Shown one piece after another: positions 37,677 to 46,717 of a DNA stretch of 64,000 nt; position 1 is the first letter of the stretch; every line of letters starts with the position of its first letter. This DNA is from Alphaproteobacteria bacterium (GTDB taxonomy: Bacteria; Pseudomonadota; Alphaproteobacteria; Rhizobiales; JAJFHC01). The stretch is from contig JAJFHD010000043.1 of NCBI GenBank assembly GCA_021775805.1, positions 1-64,000 on the forward strand. Reading direction: 5' to 3'. Made by a program: the position numbers and the translations under genes. The notes beneath the pieces are model-generated. The model saw only the letters and a program-made list of their open reading frames with translations. It was not told the origin of the DNA and searched no databases.

Positions 37677-40600
37677 TCATTGGTCCGGCGCCAGGCCGGC
37701 AAGAGCATTATCGAGCATCTCGCCAGGCAGGGCCATCAATCTGGGCCCGTCCGTCCATAGCAGATGGCATTCTACGGTGCGGTCGGGAAACAGGTCCATC
37801 AGGGCCATTCTATAGGCCGCCATTTGCCGCAGATAGAGGATTGCGACACCGTCGACCGTGTCCGGCGGCGGGCGGTTGGTCTTGTAGTCGACCACCATGA
37901 CGCGCGTCGGTGTGACGGCAATCCGGTCGACCTGGCCGGAAATGACCACAGCGCGGCCATCGGGTCCCGTGATCGGCAGTTGTGCGGTCAGCGGCACTTC
38001 TGCGCGGCTCTCCCCGGAAAACAATTCTGAAAACCGGGCGTCGTCGACGATCTGCAGAACTTCATGGATAATATCCTCACGCTGTCCGGAGGACATCGCG
38101 GTGGCGGCCTTTGCCACGTAGGCCGCGGCCTTGTCCTCTCGGGCCTGCGGCGGCCAGGAAGGCATGTACTGCAGCAGCTTGTGGATGACTCTGCCACGAA
38201 GGAACCGGTCGGCGGCCAACGCCGACAATGGCGACAGCGATATCTGATCCTGCGTCGCCAGTACCGTGCCATCGGTCTCTGCTGCTTCGAGCCGGGACGG
38301 CGCCAGGGGACGCAGGAGGGGGGGTTCCGGAGGGGCCGCCTGACGCGCCCATGCCGGCGGCTCTGTCGGGGCGAGCGCCCGATCGCCGCCCGCGTCATCC
38401 TCATCAGCGACACCTGTGGACTCCCCCGACAGCCGCCATCCGACCGAGCCGCCGGGCAAATCTATTTCTTCCGCCTGGGGTTTGAGATTGTCGGCAATGA
38501 GATCATACCAGCATCCCGGCGACCTTCCCTGCCGTCCTTCATAGCCGCACACATACAAGCGGTCGCGCGCGCGCGTCATCGCCACGTAGAGCAGGCGATG
38601 GTATTCCTCATCGCGTTCCGTCCGCACCTTGTCGCGGGCATCCTTCATGACCGGAGTGTCGTCGCCCGCCCTTCCCGCCCAGACCGGCAGCGATACGTCG
38701 CCTGTGCCGGCCGCCTCGTCGTACAGGAAAAGGATGCCCGGATCGTGGCTGGGGTGAGGCACGGAACAGGTGTCCGGCAGTATGACCAAATTGGCTTCGA
38801 GCCCCTTGGCACCATGAACCGTCATGATACGGACTTCATTGCGGCCATGTTCCATGTCCCGTTTAATTTCGGTTTCCGCTTCCTCGAGCCAGCTGACAAA
38901 ACCCTGCAATGTGGGAACATGGCGCATTTCATACTGCAGGGTCAGGTTGAGGAACTCATCGAGCGGGTCCGCTGTCTCAGAACCGAGCCTGGCGATGAAA
39001 CGCTGCCGCGCCATGTTCGGTCCCAGAATGGCGCTGAAATACTCGTGCGGCGGCAGCCTTTGTGACTGCGCGCGCCAGTGGTGCAATTGCCGGAAAGCCA
39101 ACCCGAAGTCGCGGTCACTATCCGCCTGACCGGCCAAAGAGGCCCAGAGCGTTCCAGGCCGTTGGTAGGTCAATCTGAACAGGTCATCGTCGTCGAACCA
39201 GGACCCGTCGGTCTTGCACACGAGAGGGCTTTTCAAGACACTGGCGAGAGCCAGGTCGTCCAGTGGCGTGAGAACGAAACGGGCAAGGGCCAGCAGATCC
39301 AGCACCGCTATATGGCTTGTAAGGATCAGCCGGTCGGCACCCGCCACGGGGATGTTCTCCCGCTTCAAGGTCCGGACCATGGCATCTGAGAAAGCATCGC
39401 GCCGGCGCACCAGTATCAAAATGTCGCCCGGGACGACCTTTCGGCCACGGGTGTCGAGGACCTCGTCTGCCAGCCAGCGCTTGATCGTTGCGGCAATAGT
39501 CTCCGCCAGCATGACACGCGGGCTCTTCGGCCCCGGCCGGTCAAGCGGCGCATCCCAGGCATTGCCATCGTCGTCGATCTCCTGGGGCACGGTCGTGGGC
39601 CAGATCTCGATGCGCCCGGCACGGCCGACACGGACGGCCTCGTGCACGATCGAACCGGCAGAGTCGGCACCAAACACCAGGCCACTGGCTGCCCGGGGGT
39701 CGGAAAAGACCGTGTCGACGGCACGCATGATGTCCCTGGTCGAGCGAAACGAGACCGTCAGAGGCACAGTCTCAAAAGCCTTCTGCGCCATGTTCACGCT
39801 GTTCCGGAAAAACCGGCGCATCATTTCGAACTGTGCGGGTCTGGCTCCCTGGAAGCTGTAGATCGACTGCTTCTCGTCGCCGACGGCAAACACGGTGCGC
39901 GTTCCCGGCCGCGATCCTTCACCGACAAAGAACTCTTCCGACAGGCGCTTAATGACTTCCCACTGTTCGGGGCTTGTGTCCTGGGCTTCGTCCACAAGAA
40001 TGTGGTCGAGACCATTATCCAGTTTATAGAGAACCCAGGCGGCCTGGGAGCGGTTTAACAGCTCGACGGTCCGGGTAATCAGATCACTGTAATCGAGTTG
40101 TGCCCGAGCCCTTTTGGCGTCCTCGTAGCCGTTGAGAATATCAGCGACGATTCCCAGGAGAGCCAGGGTGACTTCGACAACCACAGCCGACCAATAACGG
40201 CCGCGCCAGGCGACAACACGACCTTGCTCATGCCTGAACCATTCCGCGATGTCAGGATTCTCATTCGCGACCTGGGACGTTAGAAGGTCTTTTCTCGGCG
40301 TCCCTTTTTGCGTGAGAAACAGAGCGCACAGGCGTTGGAACCTGCTGAACCGGTCTTCGTCCAGCAGGATCTGGGCGATCTGTTCGGCAAAATTCCTGTC
40401 TCGCGTCTTGCCGGACGCGGCAACATCCATGACACTGCGAAAGCTCTGCTCCCGGTCCGGCGCCATGCCGGTGGCCTGTTCGACGACCGATGGCGAAGAT
40501 TCACCGGGTTCAAGATCGAAGAGCGCGCGCAGTCCGTCGGCAACCTCGACCAGACCGCCGGCGGCACCAAAAGCGGCCTGTATCGACGCCCGGCTCGCCA

Positions 40601-41198
40601 GCGCTTCGTCTATGAATGCGTTCAGGCTGCCTTCGCTGAAATAGTCGTTTGCCCGGTCGAGCAGCAGTCGCAACCCCTCATCGTGCATGGCACGGGTGAG
40701 CAGGTCGTGGCGGGCCATATCAAGCAACTCCTTCGAGCCCCGTGTGTCCAGGACATCGAATCCGGGCGGGATGTCTGCTTCGATGGGGAAGCGCTGCAAC
40801 ACGCTCTCGCAAAATGCGTGAATAGTCTGCACCTTGAGACCGCCTGGTGTCTCCACCGCCTTGGCAAACAACCGGCGGGCGAGCGGCAGGCGGTCCGGAG
40901 ACGGTGCCGCACCTTCGATCAGATACAATTGTTCGCTTAGTTCGGCGTCATCAAGCGTCACCCAGTGCCCGAGCATGCGGAACAGACGGTTCGCCATTTC
41001 CGATGCGGCAGCCTTTGTGAATGTCAGACACAGGATCTTTTCCGGCGGGCAATCCGACAGCAGCAAGCGCACAACCCGGTTGACCAAAACGTGGGTCTTG
41101 CCCGAACCGGCATTTGCCGACACCCAGGCCGAGACGTTGGGATCGGAGGCCCGACGCTGGGCGATGGTTGCGGTTTGCGCTGGTGTCTGCTTGGTCAT
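37677..41198 (-). CDS. addA: Double-strand break repair helicase AddA
   Basis: ASDPNVSAWVSANAGSGKTHVLVNRVVRLLL Walker A; DHILVDEAQDTSPEQWEVI; start MTKQTPAQ overlaps addB stop. Confidence 0.95.
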   Translation of the reverse strand: MTKQTPAQTATIAQRRASDPNVSAWVSANAGSGKTHVLVNRVVRLLLSDCPPEKILCLTFTKAAASEMANRLFRMLGHWVTLDDAELSEQLYLIEGAAPSPDRLPLARRLFAKAVETPGGLKVQTIHAFCESVLQRFPIEADIPPGFDVLDTRGSKELLDMARHDLLTRAMHDEGLRLLLDRANDYFSEGSLNAFIDEALASRASIQAAFGAAGGLVEVADGLRALFDLEPGESSPSVVEQATGMAPDREQSFRSVMDVAASGKTRDRNFAEQIAQILLDEDRFSRFQRLCALFLTQKGTPRKDLLTSQVANENPDIAEWFRHEQGRVVAWRGRYWSAVVVEVTLALLGIVADILNGYEDAKRARAQLDYSDLITRTVELLNRSQAAWVLYKLDNGLDHILVDEAQDTSPEQWEVIKRLSEEFFVGEGSRPGTRTVFAVGDEKQSIYSFQGARPAQFEMMRRFFRNSVNMAQKAFETVPLTVSFRSTRDIMRAVDTVFSDPRAASGLVFGADSAGSIVHEAVRVGRAGRIEIWPTTVPQEIDDDGNAWDAPLDRPGPKSPRVMLAETIAATIKRWLADEVLDTRGRKVVPGDILILVRRRDAFSDAMVRTLKRENIPVAGADRLILTSHIAVLDLLALARFVLTPLDDLALASVLKSPLVCKTDGSWFDDDDLFRLTYQRPGTLWASLAGQADSDRDFGLAFRQLHHWRAQSQRLPPHEYFSAILGPNMARQRFIARLGSETADPLDEFLNLTLQYEMRHVPTLQGFVSWLEEAETEIKRDMEHGRNEVRIMTVHGAKGLEANLVILPDTCSVPHPSHDPGILFLYDEAAGTGDVSLPVWAGRAGDDTPVMKDARDKVRTERDEEYHRLLYVAMTRARDRLYVCGYEGRQGRSPGCWYDLIADNLKPQAEEIDLPGGSVGWRLSGESTGVADEDDAGGDRALAPTEPPAWARQAAPPEPPLLRPLAPSRLEAAETDGTVLATQDQISLSPLSALAADRFLRGRVIHKLLQYMPSWPPQAREDKAAAYVAKAATAMSSGQREDIIHEVLQIVDDARFSELFSGESRAEVPLTAQLPITGPDGRAVVISGQVDRIAVTPTRVMVVDYKTNRPPPDTVDGVAILYLRQMAAYRMALMDLFPDRTVECHLLWTDGPRLMALPGEMLDNALAGLAPDQ

Positions 41199-44100
41199 GA
41201 GGGCGTGCTGTCGGCCCGTTGCAGGGACCATTCCGGGTAGCGCGCCAGGTGATCATAGTCCTGGGCATGACGTTCGAACTCCACGGCCAGGCGCGGGTGA
41301 TAGGCCTGGTTGGGGTTTCTGAACAAGGTGATGCGCTCGATCAAGCCGGACAGGGCCAGTTCCATGAGTTCATCCGGTTGTTTCAGATGCCTGATCTTGC
41401 CTGGATCGCGGCCACCGTGAAAGCCGATATAGACCAGATCCGCGATCTCAGAACCATCGATCCCGGGAAAGCCACCTGCACCTGCGATGATGGCCTCGAG
41501 CGGCAGCTGGGGCGAGAAGCCCCGCTCCACCTGATTCTGGGTCGGCAGAGCCCCGGTCTTGTAGTCGACGATCCGCAAATGCCCATCGGAAAGCCGGTCG
41601 ATCCGGTCGGCGCGCGCGGTGATTTCAAAGGCCTGTCCGTCGATGACGATTTCGCGGCTGCCGCCAATCTCAGTGAGCTGCGTGACGACATTGGTGCGCA
41701 GCGCCCTCTCCTGGTCGAGATACCAGGCTGCTGCCTGGGCGAATCTCGGCCACCAGAAGGCCCTGATACCGGGGCGGTTTCCGTATTGATCAAAGACCTG
41801 CCGGCCAATAGCAAGGAGGCTGTCGAGGGCATCCGGCCCCAGGGGTCCCGGGTATCGTTCTGCAAATTCATGGAGAATGTCGTGGATCAGCATGCCGCGG
41901 TCGGCAGCACCCGGCTCGGCGTCAAGCACATCGAGGGGAGCAAGTTGAAGAATATCCCGGGCAAAAATCGCGTAAGGGTCGCGGACCCATTTCTCGACGC
42001 CGGTGACGCTCATCCGGGTCGGGCGGGCCTCGAGCGGGGGTTTGGGAGCCGGTGGTGCGATACGCGAATGAATGCCCGTGTCATCGAGCCCCAGCCCCCA
42101 TGACAGCCAGGGTTGAGCGGGATCGGGCTCCAGGTCGCCGGTCCGACCCAGGCCGTCGAGAAGTGCCGTCATCCGCAGCAACCAGCGTGACGGCACGGTC
42201 GGGGCACCGTCGGCTTTTTCGCAGCGGGTCAGGTAGACCTTGGGCGCACAGGCTGCCTGGATGAAGTCGTGCGCGGCAAGGCCGATGCGCCGTTCCGGCG
42301 GCGGCAACCCCAGTTCGGCACGCATGGGACGGTTGAGCCAGGCATCGACCGTGGCAACCGGTGGCCAGGTGGTTTCGTTGAGCCCGCCCAGCACCGTGAT
42401 GTCGGCCTGCAGCATGCGGGCTTCGAGAAGGCCCCATATGCTGATCCGGGGATGGCGCCGATAACGCGGGCGCACGGCAACCCCATCCACGAGCGGCTTC
42501 AGAAACTCCGGATAATGTCCGGCCGTCATATCCGGCGCGTGCTCGGCGTGTTCGAGAAGCTGGGCAAACAGAACCGCCAGAGCCTCGCCCGCATCGCCTG
42601 ACCAGACGGCTGCGGGCTCCCGGCCTGCGGCGCCGTCGGTCCGGACGGCTGCCTCGAGGGTCTCGAGATGAACTCTGACCAGGTCGATGAACGGTTTTGG
42701 AGAAGGATCCTGAAACATACCCACCAAGGGCGCCAGTGCCGCTGTCATCCGCTCCAGCAGGTCTTCGGCGGCGACCCAGTCGCTGTCCCGTAACTGCTTC
42801 AGTGCGCGGTGACTCCGGCCACCGGACAACAAGGATTGACGGGTCTGGGACAGCGCCTGTCGCAGGGATGGCAACCCGGGTTCCGGCCGGACGCCTCTCA
42901 GAGCCGCGAGTTCGAGGACACCTGTTGCCGACTCTACTTCGGTGCGCGGCATTCCGAAACGCGCGAGGGGGTGCTTCAGGCAGGCCAGCAGCGGCACCGG
43001 GGCAAGGCCTTCCGCAACGGCATTGAGGAGGAGAAGGGTCAGCCTGCCGGCTGCTGTTTTGCCAAGCGGGATGCCGGCGGAATCGTCGGCATCGATGTTC
43101 CAGCGTGCCAGCTCCGCTACCACCCGGCGCGCCAGAGCCCGGTCAGGTGTGACCAGGGCAGCCGTACGCCCTTCCACTTCAAGCGCCTCGCGCAGGATAA
43201 GGGCGATGGCGGTGGCTTCCTCCCGCGGCCCGGGTGCAGCGATGAGCGACATGTCCTCCAGGGCATCCGTCAGATCGGTTTCCGTGACGGTGTCAGTGAT
43301 GTGAACCCAGTCCGTGGTTGTATCCGCCGGGCGCAGGACCTCATTGAGAAACCGGAACCGCGCAGCGCTGCCGGCAGGATGCCGCGCTTCATGAAGCGGC
43401 GTCACGGTCATTCGGTCGGCGCCGATCGATGACAGCAGTTGCTTCATGCCGAACTGGGGATGGCCGGCGTCCAGTGCGGTCCAGCTTGCCTCGTCCAGCC
43501 CGAGATCAAGGCCGGGCAATACGACTGCTCCCAGATCGAGGCGGGCAATCGCCTTGAGAAGCCGGGCGGTCGCCGGAATGCTGCCGGTTGACCCTGCGGC
43601 AATCACCGGGCCTTCGGGAGGGGCGTTCTCAAACCTTTCGGCCTGCAATTCCAGCAACAGGTTGCGTTTTTGCATGGGCCCAATCCGTGCCAGGCGTGCC
43701 AGCTGTTCCGGGAACTGCTGCAAGACCACGTTCAATACCTCGAGCGTCGCCGACCAGTGTCTGGCAAACTCTTCGGTGACCAGACCGCCGACTTCCGAAT
43801 AGTCGACACCTTCCGTATCGAAGAGATCCACCAGGCCGGTCAATTCGGCCGCCAGGTGCTGTGCCTGTGCCGGCGATTGAAGTTGGAACGAGTCCGGTGT
43901 TTCCGGATCTGACAGGTCCAGAAGCGCTTTGACGACCATCAGCTTGCGCGCCATGCCGTCAACCGCTTCGGGCAGTTGTGCAGCGGCGTCGGCGACATCG
44001 GGCACGCTGCCGTCGAGATCCAGTTCATCTACATCTACATCGCCGATCGGCCTGATTTGCGGCAGCAGAAGTGCCGCCCCATCAGCGGCGTTGAGAAAGG

Positions 44101-44287
44101 CGTCGGCCAAAGTCCTGGCCGCCCGGCGTGTGGGCACCAGAACCGTGTAGCGGCTCAACGCCAGCGCATCCGGCGGCGGCAGTTCGGCCTTGGGAAACCC
44201 GCCTGCGAGTATGCGTCCTGCCAGGACATCGAGAAACGGCTGCCCCGCGGGAATGGAAAACAAACTGGGTGTCGCGGTGCGGCTCAT
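41195..44287 (-). CDS. addB: Double-strand break repair protein AddB
   Basis: 1030 aa, VYLTRCEKADGAPTVPSRWLLRM; C-terminal PD-(D/E)XK-like RIVDYKTGALPT; adjacent to addA. Confidence 0.94.
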   Translation of the reverse strand: MSRTATPSLFSIPAGQPFLDVLAGRILAGGFPKAELPPPDALALSRYTVLVPTRRAARTLADAFLNAADGAALLLPQIRPIGDVDVDELDLDGSVPDVADAAAQLPEAVDGMARKLMVVKALLDLSDPETPDSFQLQSPAQAQHLAAELTGLVDLFDTEGVDYSEVGGLVTEEFARHWSATLEVLNVVLQQFPEQLARLARIGPMQKRNLLLELQAERFENAPPEGPVIAAGSTGSIPATARLLKAIARLDLGAVVLPGLDLGLDEASWTALDAGHPQFGMKQLLSSIGADRMTVTPLHEARHPAGSAARFRFLNEVLRPADTTTDWVHITDTVTETDLTDALEDMSLIAAPGPREEATAIALILREALEVEGRTAALVTPDRALARRVVAELARWNIDADDSAGIPLGKTAAGRLTLLLLNAVAEGLAPVPLLACLKHPLARFGMPRTEVESATGVLELAALRGVRPEPGLPSLRQALSQTRQSLLSGGRSHRALKQLRDSDWVAAEDLLERMTAALAPLVGMFQDPSPKPFIDLVRVHLETLEAAVRTDGAAGREPAAVWSGDAGEALAVLFAQLLEHAEHAPDMTAGHYPEFLKPLVDGVAVRPRYRRHPRISIWGLLEARMLQADITVLGGLNETTWPPVATVDAWLNRPMRAELGLPPPERRIGLAAHDFIQAACAPKVYLTRCEKADGAPTVPSRWLLRMTALLDGLGRTGDLEPDPAQPWLSWGLGLDDTGIHSRIAPPAPKPPLEARPTRMSVTGVEKWVRDPYAIFARDILQLAPLDVLDAEPGAADRGMLIHDILHEFAERYPGPLGPDALDSLLAIGRQVFDQYGNRPGIRAFWWPRFAQAAAWYLDQERALRTNVVTQLTEIGGSREIVIDGQAFEITARADRIDRLSDGHLRIVDYKTGALPTQNQVERGFSPQLPLEAIIAGAGGFPGIDGSEIADLVYIGFHGGRDPGKIRHLKQPDELMELALSGLIERITLFRNPNQAYHPRLAVEFERHAQDYDHLARYPEWSLQRADSTPS

Positions 44288-44339
44288 ATGGCCTCGTGTT
44301 TTCTTCGGCCCTCAGGCGGACTTGAGCTTCACAGGGGCG

Positions 44340-45095
44340 TCACTGATCGTGGTCGGCCAGAAGCTCCTCCGCCTGGGTCAGCGCTTCTGGTGTCCCCACA
44401 TGCATCCAGATTCCATCATGTCGGATTCCGAACAGCCTGTCGTCCTCAATCGCCCTGTCCCACAACAGGTTCATGGAAAACGGACGCCCGGGCAGGTCAT
44501 GAAACACGCGCGGGTGGACCAGATAGGCGCCGGTGTTGACGAACGGCGCCACACCGCACTCCGGGCGGCGCCTGAGCCGGCCCTGCTCATCCATCAGGAA
44601 ATCTCCAACGCCATTGTAACCAATGCTGTTCACGGTTGACGCGATCAGGAGCATGAAGTCCATCGAGTCGCTGTCCCACAAGGCGCCCATGCGTGCGAGG
44701 CTCCGGCCAACGCCTTCGAGCCACACCGAGTCGGCGTTGATGACGAAAAACGGATCGGGACCAAGCTCCTCAAGCGCGCGCGCCGCACCGCCGCCGGTGT
44801 CGAGCAAGCCGGTGCGCTCGTCGGAAATGATGATCTCCACACCCTTGACGCCCTTCAGGTGGTGTTCGAGGACGTCCGCCAGATAGTGGATGTTGACGAT
44901 AACCCGTTCAATGCCGATGTCCACAAGGCGGTCGAATGCGTAATCGATCAGTGCCTTGTTGTTGAGTTCGATCAGGGGTTTCGGCCGGTCGTCGGTGAGA
45001 GGGCGCATGCGGGTGCCAAGTCCGGCGGCCATGATCATGGCCGTGCGTATTTCGGTTTGCCGCTTGATATTGTTGTTCTTGTCGTGGTCCATCAC
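44340..45095 (-). CDS. murU: Nucleotidyltransferase, MurNAc-1-phosphate uridylyltransferase (MurU)-like
   Basis: AMIMAAGLGTRMRPLTDDRPKPLIELNNKALIDYAFDRL; adjacent to amgK-type kinase. Confidence 0.85.
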   Translation of the reverse strand: MMDHDKNNNIKRQTEIRTAMIMAAGLGTRMRPLTDDRPKPLIELNNKALIDYAFDRLVDIGIERVIVNIHYLADVLEHHLKGVKGVEIIISDERTGLLDTGGGAARALEELGPDPFFVINADSVWLEGVGRSLARMGALWDSDSMDFMLLIASTVNSIGYNGVGDFLMDEQGRLRRRPECGVAPFVNTGAYLVHPRVFHDLPGRPFSMNLLWDRAIEDDRLFGIRHDGIWMHVGTPEALTQAEELLADHDQ

Positions 45096-46690
45096 AGGTG
45101 TTCGCCAATCTTGGATAAGGAGAGCCGCACGTCTGCCGGCAAGTGTTGGGCATACCAGGCCTTGAGATCTTCCAGTCCGGCGTGTGCAAGGTTGCGTTCA
45201 AGATGGCCGGATACGCGTGGAATATGACGAAGATATTGCGGTTTGGCATCGCGAATACACAGCCTCACGAATATGCCCAGAATTTTGGTTGCCCGCTGAG
45301 CGCCCAGAATTGCGTAGGCCTTACGAAAACCGGCTTCATCGAAGGTTACATCGCCTGATTGCCTGGCATTGCAGTAATAGTCCAGCCAGCGCCGCTCGAA
45401 ACCCTCCGGCAGGTCAGTTCGGGCATCCTGCAACAGGGACATCAGATCGTAAGCGGCGTGGCCAATGACAGCGTCCTGGAAGTCGAGCAAACCCGTTCTT
45501 CTTGGACCCACGCGTTCGGGCAGCCACATCAGGTTCGGCGAATGATAATCACGCAAGACGAGCGTCCGGTCACAGACCACGGAGCGCCCGTCAACCTGAT
45601 CGAGGAGCGGTTGCCAGACGGCTTCGAACCGGTTGCGCTGCAGTCCTGTAATGTCACTGCCGTGGACCTGCGGCCAGAACCAGTCGGTGACCAGACCGAC
45701 CTCGATCATCAGGGCATCAAGGTCATAGTGCGGGAAACTGTGAACCCGTCCGCCTTCCAGACCGATTTGGTCCGGCACGGCGGCCGTCTTCAAAGCCAGA
45801 AGAGCGTCGACCGCGGCACGGTAAGGTTCTTCCAGGGGTTCGCCGTCACGGATGAGAGCAGCGTACACCGCATCACCGAAATCTTCCGTGATCAGAAACC
45901 CGTGATCGAGGTCCTGGGCCCGGATCGCCGGCGCACTCAGTCCGGCTTGCATCAAGACCTTGGCGACAGCGACAAACGGTGTGACGTCCTCGGCAAGGTG
46001 AGCAACGGCGCTGTAGGGCATTCCGTTTTTGACGGGAGGCCCATCCGGCTGGCGCGGCATATCCATCAACACCGTGTCGCCTTGGTCACCGCAGAGGCGT
46101 TCGTAGCGTCTCGATGACGCGTCGCCCTGAAAGAAGCGCCGGGCACTGCCACTCCATCCGGCGCCTTCCAGGAACGCCTCGCTTTCGACCAGACGGGTGA
46201 TGCGCGTGCAGAACTCCGCGCCGGCCTCAATACTGGCAGTTCGCCCGCCGGACGGCGTTTCGCACAGCGTCATGGTCAGCCCGGGCTCGGCCTGGCCTTT
46301 TTCCAGCCGGTCGGGCCATTCGATCAGCATGATGGCGGAGTCGGTCAGATCCTCAAGACCCAGTTCCCAGATTTCTTCGGAGTGCTCGATCCGGTACAAA
46401 TCGACGTGGACGATCTCGCCACGCTTGCAGCCATAGGTCTGTACCAGTGTGAATGTCGGGCTCGACACGTCCAGTTCCGGATCACCGGCAAGCGCCCGGA
46501 TTGCCGCTCGGGCAAGGGTTGTCTTGCCGGTCCCCAGGTCGCCGACCAGCGCCACGGTGTCTCCCGGTTTGAGGAACAGCGACACCGTGTTGCCAAATGC
46601 CATGGTCGCTGCCTCGTCGGGAAGGTCGACAATGAGCGATCCGGGACCGTACTGAACGATCCGATAGGACGAAACGGGCAGTGAGGTCAT
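45092..46690 (-). CDS. Fusion protein: TsaE (t6A ATPase) N-terminal domain + AmgK-like sugar kinase C-terminal domain
   Basis: TsaE: LKPGDTVALVGDLGTGKTTLARAAIRAL, DVSSPTFTLVQTY, VHVDLYRIE; kinase: VLRDYHSPNLMWLP, GLLDFQDAVIGHAAYDLMSLLQDAR. Confidence 0.92.
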   Translation of the reverse strand: MTSLPVSSYRIVQYGPGSLIVDLPDEAATMAFGNTVSLFLKPGDTVALVGDLGTGKTTLARAAIRALAGDPELDVSSPTFTLVQTYGCKRGEIVHVDLYRIEHSEEIWELGLEDLTDSAIMLIEWPDRLEKGQAEPGLTMTLCETPSGGRTASIEAGAEFCTRITRLVESEAFLEGAGWSGSARRFFQGDASSRRYERLCGDQGDTVLMDMPRQPDGPPVKNGMPYSAVAHLAEDVTPFVAVAKVLMQAGLSAPAIRAQDLDHGFLITEDFGDAVYAALIRDGEPLEEPYRAAVDALLALKTAAVPDQIGLEGGRVHSFPHYDLDALMIEVGLVTDWFWPQVHGSDITGLQRNRFEAVWQPLLDQVDGRSVVCDRTLVLRDYHSPNLMWLPERVGPRRTGLLDFQDAVIGHAAYDLMSLLQDARTDLPEGFERRWLDYYCNARQSGDVTFDEAGFRKAYAILGAQRATKILGIFVRLCIRDAKPQYLRHIPRVSGHLERNLAHAGLEDLKAWYAQHLPADVRLSLSKIGEHL

Positions 46691-46717
46691 CTGATCGTGC
46701 GCCCTGTCTTCGTGACG

